A stretch of DNA of 64,000 nucleotides from Burkholderia glumae LMG 2196 = ATCC 33617 (GTDB lineage Bacteria > Pseudomonadota > Gammaproteobacteria > Burkholderiales > Burkholderiaceae), in NCBI RefSeq assembly GCF_000960995.1, contig NZ_CP009435.1, forward strand, positions 2,728,001 through 2,792,000. Reading direction: 5' to 3'. The position numbers were made by a program, and so were the translations under genes. Positions 8,418 through 17,742 of the stretch are shown piece by piece. Under the pieces are notes generated by a model, which ran no database searches, was not told the origin of the DNA, and worked only from the letters and a program-made list of their open reading frames with translations. Each line of letters opens with the position of its first letter. Positions within the stretch are counted from its first letter, which is position 1.

Positions 8418-9434
8418 ATGAAAGCCGTAGGTCTGACCCGCTACCTGCCGATCGACCATCCCGAGGCGCTGCTCGACGTCGAGTTGCCGACGCCCGAGCC
8501 CGCAGGACGCGACCTGCTCGTCAAGATCGAGGCGATTTCGGTCAACCCGGTCGACACCAAGGTGCGCGCGCCGCAGGACAAGGTCGAGGACAGCCCGCGC
8601 GTGCTGGGCTGGGACGCGGCCGGCACGGTGGCCGCCGTCGGCCCGGACGTGACGCTGTTTCGCGTCGGCGATCCGGTCTACTACGCCGGCAGCATCACGC
8701 GCGCCGGCGCCAACAGCGAGTTCCATCTGGTGGACGAGCGGATCGCGGCGCTCAAGCCCGCGTCGCTCGATTTCGCCGCGGCGGCGGCGCTGCCGCTCAC
8801 GTCGATCACCGCCTGGGAGGCGCTGTTCGACCGCCTCAAGGTGTCGCCGCAGGGGCGCGACGCGGGCCAGTCGGTGCTCGTGATCGGCGGCGCGGGCGGG
8901 GTCGGCTCGATCGGCATCCAGCTCGCGAAGCAACTCGGACAGCTGACGGTGATCGCCACGGCGTCGCGGCCGGAATCGGCGCAATGGGTGCGCCGGCTCG
9001 GCGCCGACCAGGTGGTCGATCACTTCGGCGATCTGCCCGCGCAGGTCCGCGCCGCCGGCTTCGAGGCGGTCGACTACGTGCTGGTGTTCAACGACACCGA
9101 CCGTCATTTCCCGGCCGCGGCCGAGCTCGTCAAGCCGCAGGGCGGGATCTGCACCATCGTCGAGAATGCGCGGCCGGTGCCCGTCGAGCAGCTGAAGGCA
9201 AAGAGCGCCGCATTCCACTGGGAGTTCATGTTCACGCGCTCGATGTTCGGCACGCCGGACATGATCGAGCAGCACAAGCTGCTGACCGAGGTCGCGCGGC
9301 TGGTGGACGCCGGCACGCTGCGCGGCACGGTGGGCCAGCACCTCGGCACGATCAACGCGGCCAACCTGCGCGAGGCGCACCGCCTGCTCGAAGCCGGCCG
9401 CGCGATCGGCAAGCTCGTGCTGAGCGGGTTCTGA
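8418..9434 (+). CDS. Zinc-type alcohol dehydrogenase-like / quinone oxidoreductase
   Basis: 338-residue medium-chain dehydrogenase/reductase. A GroES-like N-terminal domain (ISVNPVDTKVR, then GWDAAGTVAAVG) is followed by a Rossmann NADPH-binding domain with VLVIGGAGGVGSIGIQLAKQL. The zinc-ligand cysteines of true alcohol dehydrogenases are absent. It therefore resembles the zinc-independent ZADH/quinone reductase branch, which reduces quinones or enones. AAGGAG lies ahead of the ATG. It is probably controlled by the divergent LysR gene. Confidence 0.88.
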   Translation: MKAVGLTRYLPIDHPEALLDVELPTPEPAGRDLLVKIEAISVNPVDTKVRAPQDKVEDSPRVLGWDAAGTVAAVGPDVTLFRVGDPVYYAGSITRAGANSEFHLVDERIAALKPASLDFAAAAALPLTSITAWEALFDRLKVSPQGRDAGQSVLVIGGAGGVGSIGIQLAKQLGQLTVIATASRPESAQWVRRLGADQVVDHFGDLPAQVRAAGFEAVDYVLVFNDTDRHFPAAAELVKPQGGICTIVENARPVPVEQLKAKSAAFHWEFMFTRSMFGTPDMIEQHKLLTEVARLVDAGTLRGTVGQHLGTINAANLREAHRLLEAGRAIGKLVLSGF

Positions 9435-9466
9435 CGCGCCGCATGGGGCCGGTGCCGATGAGGGCG

Positions 9467-9501
9467 CGATTGCCTGCCGGAGCCGGGCCGGCAGGCAATC
9501 G
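9467..9501 (+). terminator. Perfect 14-bp inverted repeat after the oxidoreductase gene
   Basis: CGATTGCCTGCCGG and its exact complement enclose a 7-nt loop about 30 bases after the oxidoreductase stop. There is no T-run, so it is at best a terminator-like or mRNA-end hairpin. Nearby GTGCCGAT (9452-9459) could also pair with the right arm, giving an alternative fold. The rest of 9435-9865 shows no credible gene. Confidence 0.5.
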
Positions 9502-9865
9502 GCACGGCCGGCAACCACGGCTGCCGCGGGCCAGCGCGGCAGGGCCGCCGTCGCTTGCGGCGTGCCTTGCCGGGGTTCGCCTGCCGCCGCGTGGCATGTC
9601 GCGCGACCGGGGCGGACGCCGCGCGCCGGCCGGCGCGAGTGAGGCTCGCCGCGGTGAAGTGCAAGCCAAGCCGCATGAAGCGGGCGCGGGCAGCCGATGC
9701 GGCACGCCGGCGGGCCGTAACGGCGGGCGAACGTGACGCGGCGACAACACCGGGCAGTTCGCGCTCACCGGTGCGGCTGCCAGCGACTAGACTGAATCAC
9801 GCGTGCATCGTGTCTTGCCATAAAACCAGGCGCCCGCAGCGGCGCTGCCATACCAGGAGGACAGC

Positions 9866-10411
9866 ATGAGCCTGCGCAACCCGTCCCTCTCCATTTGCCT
9901 CGCCGCGCTCGCGGCGGCCTCGAGCGGCGCCTCCGCGCTCGCGGCGCCACCGGTCAAGACCAGCGCCGGCGGCAACGACGGCCAGCTCCAGTACACGGTG
10001 AAGGTCGATTCGAAGCGCTACGGCGCCTCCCAGGAAACCCGCAAGATCCGCTCGGGCGAGATCGACGATTTCAACTGGAAATCGGTGCCGCCTTCGGGCG
10101 CGGTCGCGATGCCGGACGGCTGTCCCGATGCCGATTCGGCGCCGCGCGACGCGAACGGCGCGATGGTGCGCCAGACCCAGGTGCGGCTCGCGCCTGCGGT
10201 CGACGCGAAGGGCGTGGCGACGGTGCAGGTCAGCTTCCAGGCCCGCGCCCCGGACGGCACCGCGTCGGTCACGACCGGCGGCAAGACGCTGCAGTGCCCG
10301 AAGGCGGTCACCGTCAGCGAGGTGCGGCGCGTGTCGATCCCGATCAAGGGCGGTGCGAAGACGCTCGTGCTGCGCGACGGCACGCGCGTCACGATCTCGA
10401 TCCATCCCTGA
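9866..10411 (+). CDS. Hypothetical periplasmic protein (DUF6013-like)
   Basis: 181 residues with a clear signal peptide (about 1-26, ending SALAAPP). The mature part starts GGNDGQLQYTVKVDSKRYG and contains two cysteines (DGCPDAD and TLQCPKA) that could form a disulfide. The sequence looks beta-rich with no catalytic motif. I associate it with a Burkholderiales family of unknown function (DUF6013), from memory only. AGGAGG precedes the ATG. It stands alone between two stem-loop or intergenic regions. Confidence 0.75.
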   Translation: MSLRNPSLSICLAALAAASSGASALAAPPVKTSAGGNDGQLQYTVKVDSKRYGASQETRKIRSGEIDDFNWKSVPPSGAVAMPDGCPDADSAPRDANGAMVRQTQVRLAPAVDAKGVATVQVSFQARAPDGTASVTTGGKTLQCPKAVTVSEVRRVSIPIKGGAKTLVLRDGTRVTISIHP

Positions 10412-10502
10412 GCCGAGGCGCCGCGGGCCCGGCCGGTCCGGCGCGCGCCATGGGTGAAGCCTCGGCGCGCCAAGCGATGCGGCCGGCGCGGCCCTGGCCG
10501 GT

Positions 10503-11321
10503 TCAGGCCGCCTTCTTGTGCCGCTTGCGCTCGACCAGCCGCGCGGCGAGGAAGCGGTGCTCGGCCGAGAACAGCCGGCGGTAGGTCAGCAGCACGGCGC
10601 CGACGGTGGCGAGCGCCGCGGCGGCCGCGATCAGGAACATGATCACGATCTGGTAGCGCACCGCCTGCAGCGGCGGCTGGCCGGCCAGCACCTGGCCCGT
10701 CATCATGCCCGGCAGGCTGACCACGCCGACCACCGCCATCTGGTTCAGGGTCGGCATCATGCCCGCGCGCACGGCCTGGCGGGCGGCGTCCTGCGCCGCT
10801 TCCCAGCGCGTCGCGCCGAGCGCGAGCGCGGCTTCCACGCGGTCGCGGCGCGCGGTCAGCTCGCCCGTCATGCGTTCGACGCCGAGGCCGACGCCCGTCA
10901 GCGCATTGCCGAGAATCATGCCCAGGATCGGGATCGTGTATTGCGGTTCGTACCAGGGATGGATGCCGATCACGACGAACAGCCCGAGCGCGCTCACCGC
11001 CCACGAGCCGATCCAGATCGAGACGATGCTGTCGAGGCGCTGCCCGCGGTAGCCGCGCTCGCCGCGCGCGGCCCCGGCGAAGCCCGCCACCAGCGTCATC
11101 ACGGCCATCAGCGGCAGCACCACGTACCAGCGCGGATGTCCGAACACCCAGCCGAGCAGGTAGCCGATCGCGAGCAGCTGCACCACGGTACGCGCGGCCG
11201 CGATCGCGAGCTGGCGGCCAAGGCCCAGCGAGAGGGCGCACGAGAGCGCCCCGTTGACGGCCACCAGCGCGGCCGCGAGCGCGACGTCGCCGAGGCTCAG
11301 ATCCTGCAGCACCGGGCTCAT
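10503..11321 (-). CDS. fetB: FetB-type ABC permease (iron/metal export)
   Basis: 272-residue integral membrane protein with about seven hydrophobic segments and the UPF0014/FetB core (LDSIVSIWIGSW, then GMILGNALTGVGLG, TLNQMAVVGVVSLPGMMTGQ). In E. coli FetAB exports iron and protects against oxidative stress. The start at 11321 overlaps the end of the fetA frame by 4 bases (ATGA), so permease and ATPase are translationally coupled. The C-terminus is basic (ERKRHKKAA), facing the cytoplasm. Confidence 0.9.
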   Translation of the reverse strand: MSPVLQDLSLGDVALAAALVAVNGALSCALSLGLGRQLAIAAARTVVQLLAIGYLLGWVFGHPRWYVVLPLMAVMTLVAGFAGAARGERGYRGQRLDSIVSIWIGSWAVSALGLFVVIGIHPWYEPQYTIPILGMILGNALTGVGLGVERMTGELTARRDRVEAALALGATRWEAAQDAARQAVRAGMMPTLNQMAVVGVVSLPGMMTGQVLAGQPPLQAVRYQIVIMFLIAAAAALATVGAVLLTYRRLFSAEHRFLAARLVERKRHKKAA

Positions 11322-12058
11322 CGGGCCGCCCCGCCGGCGCGGTCGCGCGCCTCGCGCGCCGCCGCCGTGCCGCCGTCGGCCTCCGCTTCGCCGAGCACGC
11401 CGGCGCGCATCGTGACGCGGCGCGAGGCGATCCGCGCCGCCTGCGCGGGGTCGTGCGAGACCCACAGATACGCGCGCGCCTCGGGCGCCGCGGCGAACCA
11501 CGCCTGCACCAGCGCCTCGATCGCCTGCACCGCTTCGGGATCGAGCGCCGAAGTCGGCTCGTCGAGCAGCAGCACCTCGGGGTCGAGCAGCAGCACGCGC
11601 AGCAGCGCCGCGATCTGCGCCTCGCCGCCCGACAGTTCGCGCGCGTCCTGATCGAGGAAGCCGTCGGCGCGGCCCGCCTGCCGCGCGAGCGTCACGGCGC
11701 GGTCGCGATCGAAGCGCAGGTCGCGGTACACGGCCAGCGAATACGGGTAGCGCAGGATATCCTCCACGGTGCCGTCGGCGGTGGCGGGCCGCTGCCGCAG
11801 GTAGGCGACGCTGCGCCGGTAGCGCGTGATCGATGCGCGCGCAACGGCTGCGCCGCGCCAGTGCAGCGTGCCGCCGTCGAGCGGGTCGAGCAGCGCCAGC
11901 GCGCGCAGCAGCACGCTCTTGCCCGAACCGGACGGGCCGGTGACAGCAATGCGCATGCCCGGCAGCACGCTGAAGTCGGTCGGCGCGACCAGCAGCCGCC
12001 TGGAGACTGGGTCGCGGCGGGTCAGGCCGCGGGCTTCGATCAGGCGGGCTGCTGTCAT
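11318..12058 (-). CDS. fetA: FetA-type ABC transporter ATP-binding protein
   Basis: 246-residue ABC ATPase pairing with the permease immediately downstream. Walker A GPSGSGKS is at 41-48, the signature is ELSGGEAQ, and Walker B is LLLLDEPTSALD, followed by the H-loop region WVSHD. The ATG at 12058 gives the usual family length; an upstream in-frame start would add a 20-residue unrelated extension. The gene diverges from asmA across a 128-bp gap. Confidence 0.9.
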   Translation of the reverse strand: MTAARLIEARGLTRRDPVSRRLLVAPTDFSVLPGMRIAVTGPSGSGKSVLLRALALLDPLDGGTLHWRGAAVARASITRYRRSVAYLRQRPATADGTVEDILRYPYSLAVYRDLRFDRDRAVTLARQAGRADGFLDQDARELSGGEAQIAALLRVLLLDPEVLLLDEPTSALDPEAVQAIEALVQAWFAAAPEARAYLWVSHDPAQAARIASRRVTMRAGVLGEAEADGGTAAAREARDRAGGAAR

Positions 12059-12186
12059 AAATGCAATAAAGGGTAAATGGGGGAGGAGAGCTCGCGCGCG
12101 GTGCCATAATACCGACACTCGGTTGCGGCGGGTTCGGCGCGGCCTTCGCTTCGGTCAACTTCCCGATAAAAACAACGGAGCTCGGC

Positions 12187-14445
12187 ATGACGCTTCCACG
12201 AGTCATCGGCAAAACGGCGGCCTGGATCATCGGCATCCTCGTGGTGCTGATCGTTGCGCTCGTCGTCTTCATCGTCACCTTCGACTGGAATCGCGCGCGC
12301 CCCTGGATCAACCAGCGTGTGAGCACCGAAATCGGCCGGCCGTTCGCGATCCGCGGCGATCTGAAGGTGGGCTGGCAACGCCCGCGGGACGAGACCGGCT
12401 GGCGCGCATGGGTGCCCTGGCCGAGCGTCACCGCCAACGACATCGCGATCGGCAACCCCGACTGGACCCGGTCGCCGCAATTCGCGACGCTCGACGCCGC
12501 CCGCTTCGAGCTGGCCGTGCTGCCGCTGCTCGCGCACCGCGTGGTGATTCCCTCGATCGACATCGTCAATCCCGCGCTCGACGTCGAGCGGCTCGCCGAC
12601 GGGCGCAACAATTGGACGTTCCAGTTCAAGCAGTCGGGCGAACCGTCGACCTGGAAGGTCGAGCTTCACGACTTCGGCTTCGCCAAGGGGACGGTCACCT
12701 ATCGCGACGCGATCACCAAGGCCGACCTGAAGATCGCGATCGATACGCTCGGTCAGCCGATTCCGCTCGGCGAAGTGATGAAGCAGCAGGAGGCGGCCTC
12801 GCGCGAGGCGTCGGCGCAGCGCATCGGCCGGGCCGGCGCGACGCAGCTGGCGAAGAAGGTGGAGGCAGCGTCCGCAGCGGCGGCCGCTTCAGCCGCTGCG
12901 GCGGCGTCCGCAGCCTCGGCCGCGAGCGCGGCCGCCCCCGGCGTGCCGGCCGCCGCGTCCGGCGCCTCGGCGGGCCGGGCGGACGGCGCCAGCGGCGCGG
13001 CCGCGGCGCCGCCCGCCTATGCGTTCGGCCTCGTGGTTCACGGCCGCTACAAGGGCGTGCCGATCGACGGCACCGGCAAGATCGGCGGCGTGCTGGCGCT
13101 GCGCGACACCCGCCGGCCGTTTCCGCTGCAGGCCGACCTGAAGGCCGGCGACACGCGCCTGGCGATCGTCGGCACGCTGACCGACCCGATGCAGCTGGCG
13201 GCGATCGACCTGCGGCTCTGGCTGCAGGGCGCGAGCATGTCGCATCTGTATGCGCTGACGGGCGTGACGCTGCCCGACACGCCGCCCTATGCCACCGACG
13301 GCCGTCTGGTGGGCCGTTTCCGCCGCAACGCCAGCACGTTCCGCTACGAGAACTTCGACGGCCGGGTGGGCGGCAGCGACCTGCACGGCACGCTGGTCTA
13401 CGCCCAGGGCTCGCCGCGGCCGAAGCTGTCGGTCGAGCTGGTGTCCAACCTGCTGCGCTTTTCCGACCTCGGGCCGGTGGTGGGGGCCGACAGCACCGCG
13501 AGCAAGCGCGCGCGGGGCAATGCCACCAAGCAGCCGGCCGACCGCGTGCTGCCGGTCGAGACGTTCCGCACCGACCGCTGGAAGGCGCTCGACGCGGACG
13601 TGAAGTTCACGGGCCGCCAGCTGATCAAGGACAAGGCGCTGCCGATCTCGGACCTCTACACCCACATCGTGATGCAGGACGGCGTGCTGTCGCTGATGCC
13701 GCTGCGCTTCGGCGTGGCGGGCGGCACGCTGTCCACCGACGCACGCCTCGACGGCAGTACGGTGCCGCTCAAGGGGCGCTTCTCGGTGGCTGCGCGCCAC
13801 CTGGAGCTCAAGCAGCTGTTCCCGACCGTGAAGGTGATGCAGTCGGCGCTCGGCGAGATCAACGGCGACGCGACGCTCGCGGCCACCGGCAATTCGCCCG
13901 CCGCGCTGGCCGCCACTTCGACGGGCGAGCTGAAGGCGCTCGCCACCGACGGCGCGATCAGCCGGCTGCTGATGGAGGCGGCCGGGCTCAACGTCGCGAA
14001 CGTGGTCTACGAGAAGCTGTTCGGCAACCGCGACGTGAAGATCAACTGCGCGGCCGTCGATTTCGTCGCCACCGACGGCATCCTGAACTCGAAGCTGTTC
14101 GCGCTCGACACCGACGACGCCGTGATCCGCGTGGACGGCAATCTCGACCTGCGCAACGAGGGCATCGATCTCGGCATCCATCCGCAGACCAAGGGCTTTC
14201 GCGTGTTCTCGCTGCGCTCGCCGCTCTACGTGAAGGGCACCTTCAAGAACCCGAAGGTGGGCGTCAATGTCGGCGCGCTCGCGCTGCGCGCCGGCGCCGC
14301 GGTGGGGCTCGGCATCCTCAACCCGTTCGCGGCGCTGATTCCGCTGATCGCGCCGAGCCACAACCGCGACGTGCCGTGCTCGGAATTGTTCTCGCAGCTG
14401 AAGGCGTCGCCGCAGGCGAAGGCTGCCGCGGCGCACAAGCGGTGA
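12187..14445 (+). CDS. AsmA-family envelope protein
   Basis: 752 residues. One N-terminal membrane anchor (about 12-34, AAWIIGILVVLIVALVVFIVTF) is followed by a large periplasmic part. The AsmA signature runs from FDWNRARPWINQRVSTEIGRPFAIRGDL, with the AsmA C-terminal domain near the end (LGEINGDATLAATGNSPAALAA). AsmA-like proteins form bridge-like folds implicated in lipid traffic to the outer membrane. Residues about 225-275 are an unusual Ala/Ser-rich low-complexity insert. A small CPC-like 'RDVPCSELF' segment lies near the C-terminus. Confidence 0.9.
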   Translation: MTLPRVIGKTAAWIIGILVVLIVALVVFIVTFDWNRARPWINQRVSTEIGRPFAIRGDLKVGWQRPRDETGWRAWVPWPSVTANDIAIGNPDWTRSPQFATLDAARFELAVLPLLAHRVVIPSIDIVNPALDVERLADGRNNWTFQFKQSGEPSTWKVELHDFGFAKGTVTYRDAITKADLKIAIDTLGQPIPLGEVMKQQEAASREASAQRIGRAGATQLAKKVEAASAAAAASAAAAASAASAASAAAPGVPAAASGASAGRADGASGAAAAPPAYAFGLVVHGRYKGVPIDGTGKIGGVLALRDTRRPFPLQADLKAGDTRLAIVGTLTDPMQLAAIDLRLWLQGASMSHLYALTGVTLPDTPPYATDGRLVGRFRRNASTFRYENFDGRVGGSDLHGTLVYAQGSPRPKLSVELVSNLLRFSDLGPVVGADSTASKRARGNATKQPADRVLPVETFRTDRWKALDADVKFTGRQLIKDKALPISDLYTHIVMQDGVLSLMPLRFGVAGGTLSTDARLDGSTVPLKGRFSVAARHLELKQLFPTVKVMQSALGEINGDATLAATGNSPAALAATSTGELKALATDGAISRLLMEAAGLNVANVVYEKLFGNRDVKINCAAVDFVATDGILNSKLFALDTDDAVIRVDGNLDLRNEGIDLGIHPQTKGFRVFSLRSPLYVKGTFKNPKVGVNVGALALRAGAAVGLGILNPFAALIPLIAPSHNRDVPCSELFSQLKASPQAKAAAAHKR

Positions 14446-14570
14446 CGCGCCGGCCCGCGGCGGCGCGGCGGCGGGCGGTCCGCGGTGAACAGTCGCCAAT
14501 AAAGGCGTCGCATCGTATTTTCCCCGACGGCGGTGACGGCCTCGGCCCGCAGCGCTTCACCCAGACCTGC

Positions 14571-14576
14571 TAAAAT
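14571..14576 (+). promoter_or_regulatory. Candidate -10 box for the ABC-F gene
   Basis: TAAAAT lies 40 bases upstream of the GTG start of the ABC-F gene, in the 170-bp gap after asmA. It fits a sigma70 -10 element; I see no strong -35 partner. Confidence 0.35.
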
Positions 14577-14615
14577 GCCCGGTTTCAGTCGATCCATCAT
14601 CTACCGGGCCACGCC

Positions 14616-16208
14616 GTGCTTTCTACCGCCAACATTACGATGCAATTCGGGCCGAAGCCCCTGTTCGAGAACATTTCGGTCAAGTTCGGGGAGGGCAATC
14701 GCTACGGCCTGATCGGCGCTAACGGTTGCGGCAAGTCGACCTTCATGAAGATCCTGGGCGGCGATCTCGAGCCCTCGGGCGGCAATGTGGCGCTCGAGCC
14801 GAACGTGCGCCTGGGCAAGCTGCGCCAGGACCAGTTCGCCTACGAGGACGTGCGCGTGCTCGACGTGGTGATGCAGGGCCACACCGAGATGTGGGCCGCG
14901 ATGACCGAGCGCGATGCGATCTACGCCAACCCGGACGCGACCGACGACGATTACATGCATGCGGCCGAGCTGGAGGCGAAGTTTGCCGAGTTCGGTGGCT
15001 ACGACGCCGAGGCGCGCGCGGGCGCGCTGCTGCTGGGCATCGGCATCGACGAGAAGTATCACAACGGGCCGATGAGCGAGGTCGCGCCGGGCTGGAAGCT
15101 GCGGGTGCTGCTCGCCCAGGCGCTGTTCTCGAAGCCGGACGTGCTGCTGCTCGACGAGCCGACCAACAACCTCGACATCAACTCGATCCGTTGGCTGGAA
15201 GACACGCTCAACCAGTACAACTCGACGATGATCATCATCTCGCACGATCGTCACTTCCTGAATTCGGTCTGCACCCACATGGCCGACATGGACTTCGGCA
15301 CGCTGAAGGTCTGGCCGGGCAACTATGACGACTACATGCTCGCCTCGGCGCAGGCGCGCGAGCGTCAGGCCAACGCGAACGCGCGCGCCAAGGAGCGCGT
15401 GGCCGAGCTGCAGGACTTCGTGCGCCGCTTCTCGGCGAACAAGTCGAAGGCGCGTCAGGCTACCAGCCGCGCCAAGCAGATCGACAAGATCAAGATCGAG
15501 GAATTCAAGCCCTCGTCGCGGCAGAACCCGTTCATCCGCTTCGAGTTCGAGAAGAAGCTGCACAACATCGCGGTGGTGGCCGAGGCCATCACCAAGAAAT
15601 ACGACCGCACCATCTTCAGCAACTTCAACCTGTCGGTGCAGCCGGGCGAGCGCATCGCCATCATCGGCGAGAACGGCGCGGGCAAGACCACGCTGCTGCG
15701 CACGCTGCGCGGCCAGATCAAGCCCGATCACGGCACCGTCAAGTGGGCCGAGAACGCGAGCGTCGGCTACATGCCGCAGGACACCTACGAGGAGTTCCCC
15801 GACGACGTCACGCTGATGGAGTGGATCGACGACTACCGCAAGGAAGGCGACGACGAGACGGCCGTGCGCGGCACGCTCGGCCGCCTGCTGTTCTCGGCGG
15901 ACGACATCAAGAAGTCGGTGAAGGTGCTGTCGGGCGGCGAGAAGGGCCGCATGATCTGGGGCAAGCTGATGCTCGGCCGGCACAACGTGCTGCTGATGGA
16001 CGAGCCGACCAACCACATGGACATGGAGTCGATCGAGTCGCTGCAGATCGCGCTCGAGAAGTTCGAAGGCACGCTGATCTTCGTCTCGCACGACCGCGAG
16101 TTCGTCAGCGGCCTGGCCAACCGCATCATCGAGGTGCGCACCGACGGCACGCTCAACGACTTCGGCGGCAACTACGAGGATTTCCTGGCGACGCAGGAAA
16201 AGGCCTGA
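14616..16208 (+). CDS. ABC-F family ATPase, YbiT type
   Basis: 530-residue soluble protein with two ABC ATPase domains and no membrane part. The first Walker A is GANGCGKST (about 34-42); the second is GENGAGKTT in the second half. Both halves have LLLDEPTN/LLMDEPTNH Walker B motifs and SHDR H-loops. The linker between the domains (KERVAELQDFVRRFSANKSKARQATSRAKQ) is the arm/linker typical of ABC-F translation factors. The motif order resembles E. coli YbiT more than EttA. It starts with GTG at 14616. Ribosome binding is inferred from the family. Confidence 0.9.
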   Translation: MLSTANITMQFGPKPLFENISVKFGEGNRYGLIGANGCGKSTFMKILGGDLEPSGGNVALEPNVRLGKLRQDQFAYEDVRVLDVVMQGHTEMWAAMTERDAIYANPDATDDDYMHAAELEAKFAEFGGYDAEARAGALLLGIGIDEKYHNGPMSEVAPGWKLRVLLAQALFSKPDVLLLDEPTNNLDINSIRWLEDTLNQYNSTMIIISHDRHFLNSVCTHMADMDFGTLKVWPGNYDDYMLASAQARERQANANARAKERVAELQDFVRRFSANKSKARQATSRAKQIDKIKIEEFKPSSRQNPFIRFEFEKKLHNIAVVAEAITKKYDRTIFSNFNLSVQPGERIAIIGENGAGKTTLLRTLRGQIKPDHGTVKWAENASVGYMPQDTYEEFPDDVTLMEWIDDYRKEGDDETAVRGTLGRLLFSADDIKKSVKVLSGGEKGRMIWGKLMLGRHNVLLMDEPTNHMDMESIESLQIALEKFEGTLIFVSHDREFVSGLANRIIEVRTDGTLNDFGGNYEDFLATQEKA

Positions 16209-16243
16209 GCGGCCCGGCTTCGACGCTCTCGCGCCCCGCGCGC

Positions 16244-16293
16244 CCCGCCCGTCCCGCCCGTCCCGCCCGTCCCGCCCGTCCCGCCCGTCCCGC
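16244..16293. repeat. 9-bp tandem repeat (CCCGCCCGT)n
   Basis: Five consecutive copies of a 9-bp unit (CCCGCCCGT) lie right after the ABC-F stop, with GT at 16251, 16260, 16269, 16278 and 16287. They are exact apart from the ends. No gene or hairpin explains them. A tract like this can vary in copy number by slippage. The rest of 16209-16486 is otherwise featureless. Confidence 0.9.
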
Positions 16294-16486
16294 GAACGCG
16301 CTCGCCGGACCGGCCGGCAGCGCGGGGCGCTGCTTTTGACGGACGCGTCTCGCGGCCCGGCCGCCCGGTTTCGGGATTGAACGATGGCGAGCGCGCCGCG
16401 CCGGCGCCTTGAGTTTGACGCGCATCAACCTCTGTATTTCCCGATCCCCGATCATCAAAGCTTTCGACACGTTCGACGAGTTTTCG

Positions 16487-17677
16487 ATGACCATTTCCAG
16501 TTCCTTTCCGCCGCTCATGATCCGCGGCCGTGCGCTGCTGCCCATCGTGCAGGGCGGCATGGGTATCGGCATTTCTGCGCACCGGCTGGCCGGCAGCGTC
16601 GCGCGGGAGGGAGCGCTCGGCACGATCGCGAGCATCGATCTGCGGCACCACCATGCCGATCTGCTCGAACGCTGCCGGGCCAACCCCGTGCGCGACACCT
16701 TCGATGCCGCGAACCTCGAGGCGCTGCGCCGCGAGATCAGCCGCGCCCGCACCTGGAGCGAGGGCCGCGGGATGATCGCAGTCAACGTGATGAAGGCGGT
16801 GCGCGCGCATGCCGACTACGTACGCGTGGCCTGCGAAGCGGGCGCCGATGCGATCGTGATGGGTGCGGGCCTGCCGCTCGATCTGCCCGACATGACCGAA
16901 GGCCACGACATCGCCCTGGTCCCGATCCTGTCCGACAGCCGCGGCATCGCGCTGGTGCTGAAGAAATGGATGAAGAAGGGACGCCTGCCCGACGCGATCG
17001 TGATCGAGCATCCGGCGCATGCGGGCGGCCATCTCGGCGTCGGCAACATCGAGGAGATGCACGACGCGCGCTTCTCGTTCGCGCGCGTGCTGGAGGAGGC
17101 GAGCGAGGCGATCCGCGCGCTCGGGCTCGCCCGCGAATCGATCCCGCTGATCGTGGCGGGCGGCATCAACAGCCATGAAGCGGTGCGCGCGGCGCTGGCG
17201 CTCGGCGCGAACGGCGTGCAGCTCGGCACGCCGTTCGCCGTCACCGAGGAAGGCGATGCGCATCCGGCCTTCAAGCACGTGCTCACGCACGCGCAGCCCG
17301 AGGACATCGTCGAATTCGTCAGCGTGACCGGGCTGCCGGCGCGTGCCGTGCGCACGCCCTGGCTCGATCGCTATCTGCGCCACGAGGCCCGCATTCGCGC
17401 CAAGCTCGGCGCGTTCCGGCAGCGCTGCCCAACCGCGTTCGAATGCCTGTCCGTGTGCGGCTTGCGCGACGGCGTCGAACGCTTCGGACACTTCTGCATC
17501 GATACGCGGCTTGCCGCCGCGTTGCGCGGCGACGTGGCCAACGGCCTGTTCTTCCGCGGCCGCGAGGCGCTGCCGTTCGGCGAGGCGATCCGCAGCGTGC
17601 GCGATCTGCTCGCGTTGTTGCTGACCGGCGCGGCACCCGAGTCTGCGACAAACCGCCCCATGTTCTCTCTGGCTTGA
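16487..17677 (+). CDS. Nitronate monooxygenase-like flavin oxidoreductase
   Basis: About 396 residues of the 2-nitropropane dioxygenase / FabK-like TIM-barrel family, which binds FMN and oxidises nitronates or related compounds. Visible motifs are PIVQGGMGIGISAHRLA at the N-terminus, the MGAGLPLDLP strand, HAGGHLG (a catalytic/FMN region) and VAGGIN...GANGVQLGTPF near the phosphate site. The C-terminal extension contains four cysteines (CPTAFECLSVCGLRDG...FC). The start is uncertain: ATG at 16487 fits the conserved N-terminus, but 16409 is also in frame. Confidence 0.85.
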   Translation: MTISSSFPPLMIRGRALLPIVQGGMGIGISAHRLAGSVAREGALGTIASIDLRHHHADLLERCRANPVRDTFDAANLEALRREISRARTWSEGRGMIAVNVMKAVRAHADYVRVACEAGADAIVMGAGLPLDLPDMTEGHDIALVPILSDSRGIALVLKKWMKKGRLPDAIVIEHPAHAGGHLGVGNIEEMHDARFSFARVLEEASEAIRALGLARESIPLIVAGGINSHEAVRAALALGANGVQLGTPFAVTEEGDAHPAFKHVLTHAQPEDIVEFVSVTGLPARAVRTPWLDRYLRHEARIRAKLGAFRQRCPTAFECLSVCGLRDGVERFGHFCIDTRLAAALRGDVANGLFFRGREALPFGEAIRSVRDLLALLLTGAAPESATNRPMFSLA

Positions 17678-17742
17678 TGAGCATCAACTTGACGCGCTCG
17701 CCGGCCCCTGACAATCACTACCGTTCCAAGGGGGTTATTGCC

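Noticed and set aside
9555..9869. 104-codon plus-strand frame in the gap before 9866
   Set aside because: Arg/Ala-rich composition, no ribosome site, and overlap with the next gene's start; probably noise.
16244..16293. CRISPR-like array
   Set aside because: The 9-bp unit is repeated without spacers; it is a simple tandem repeat.
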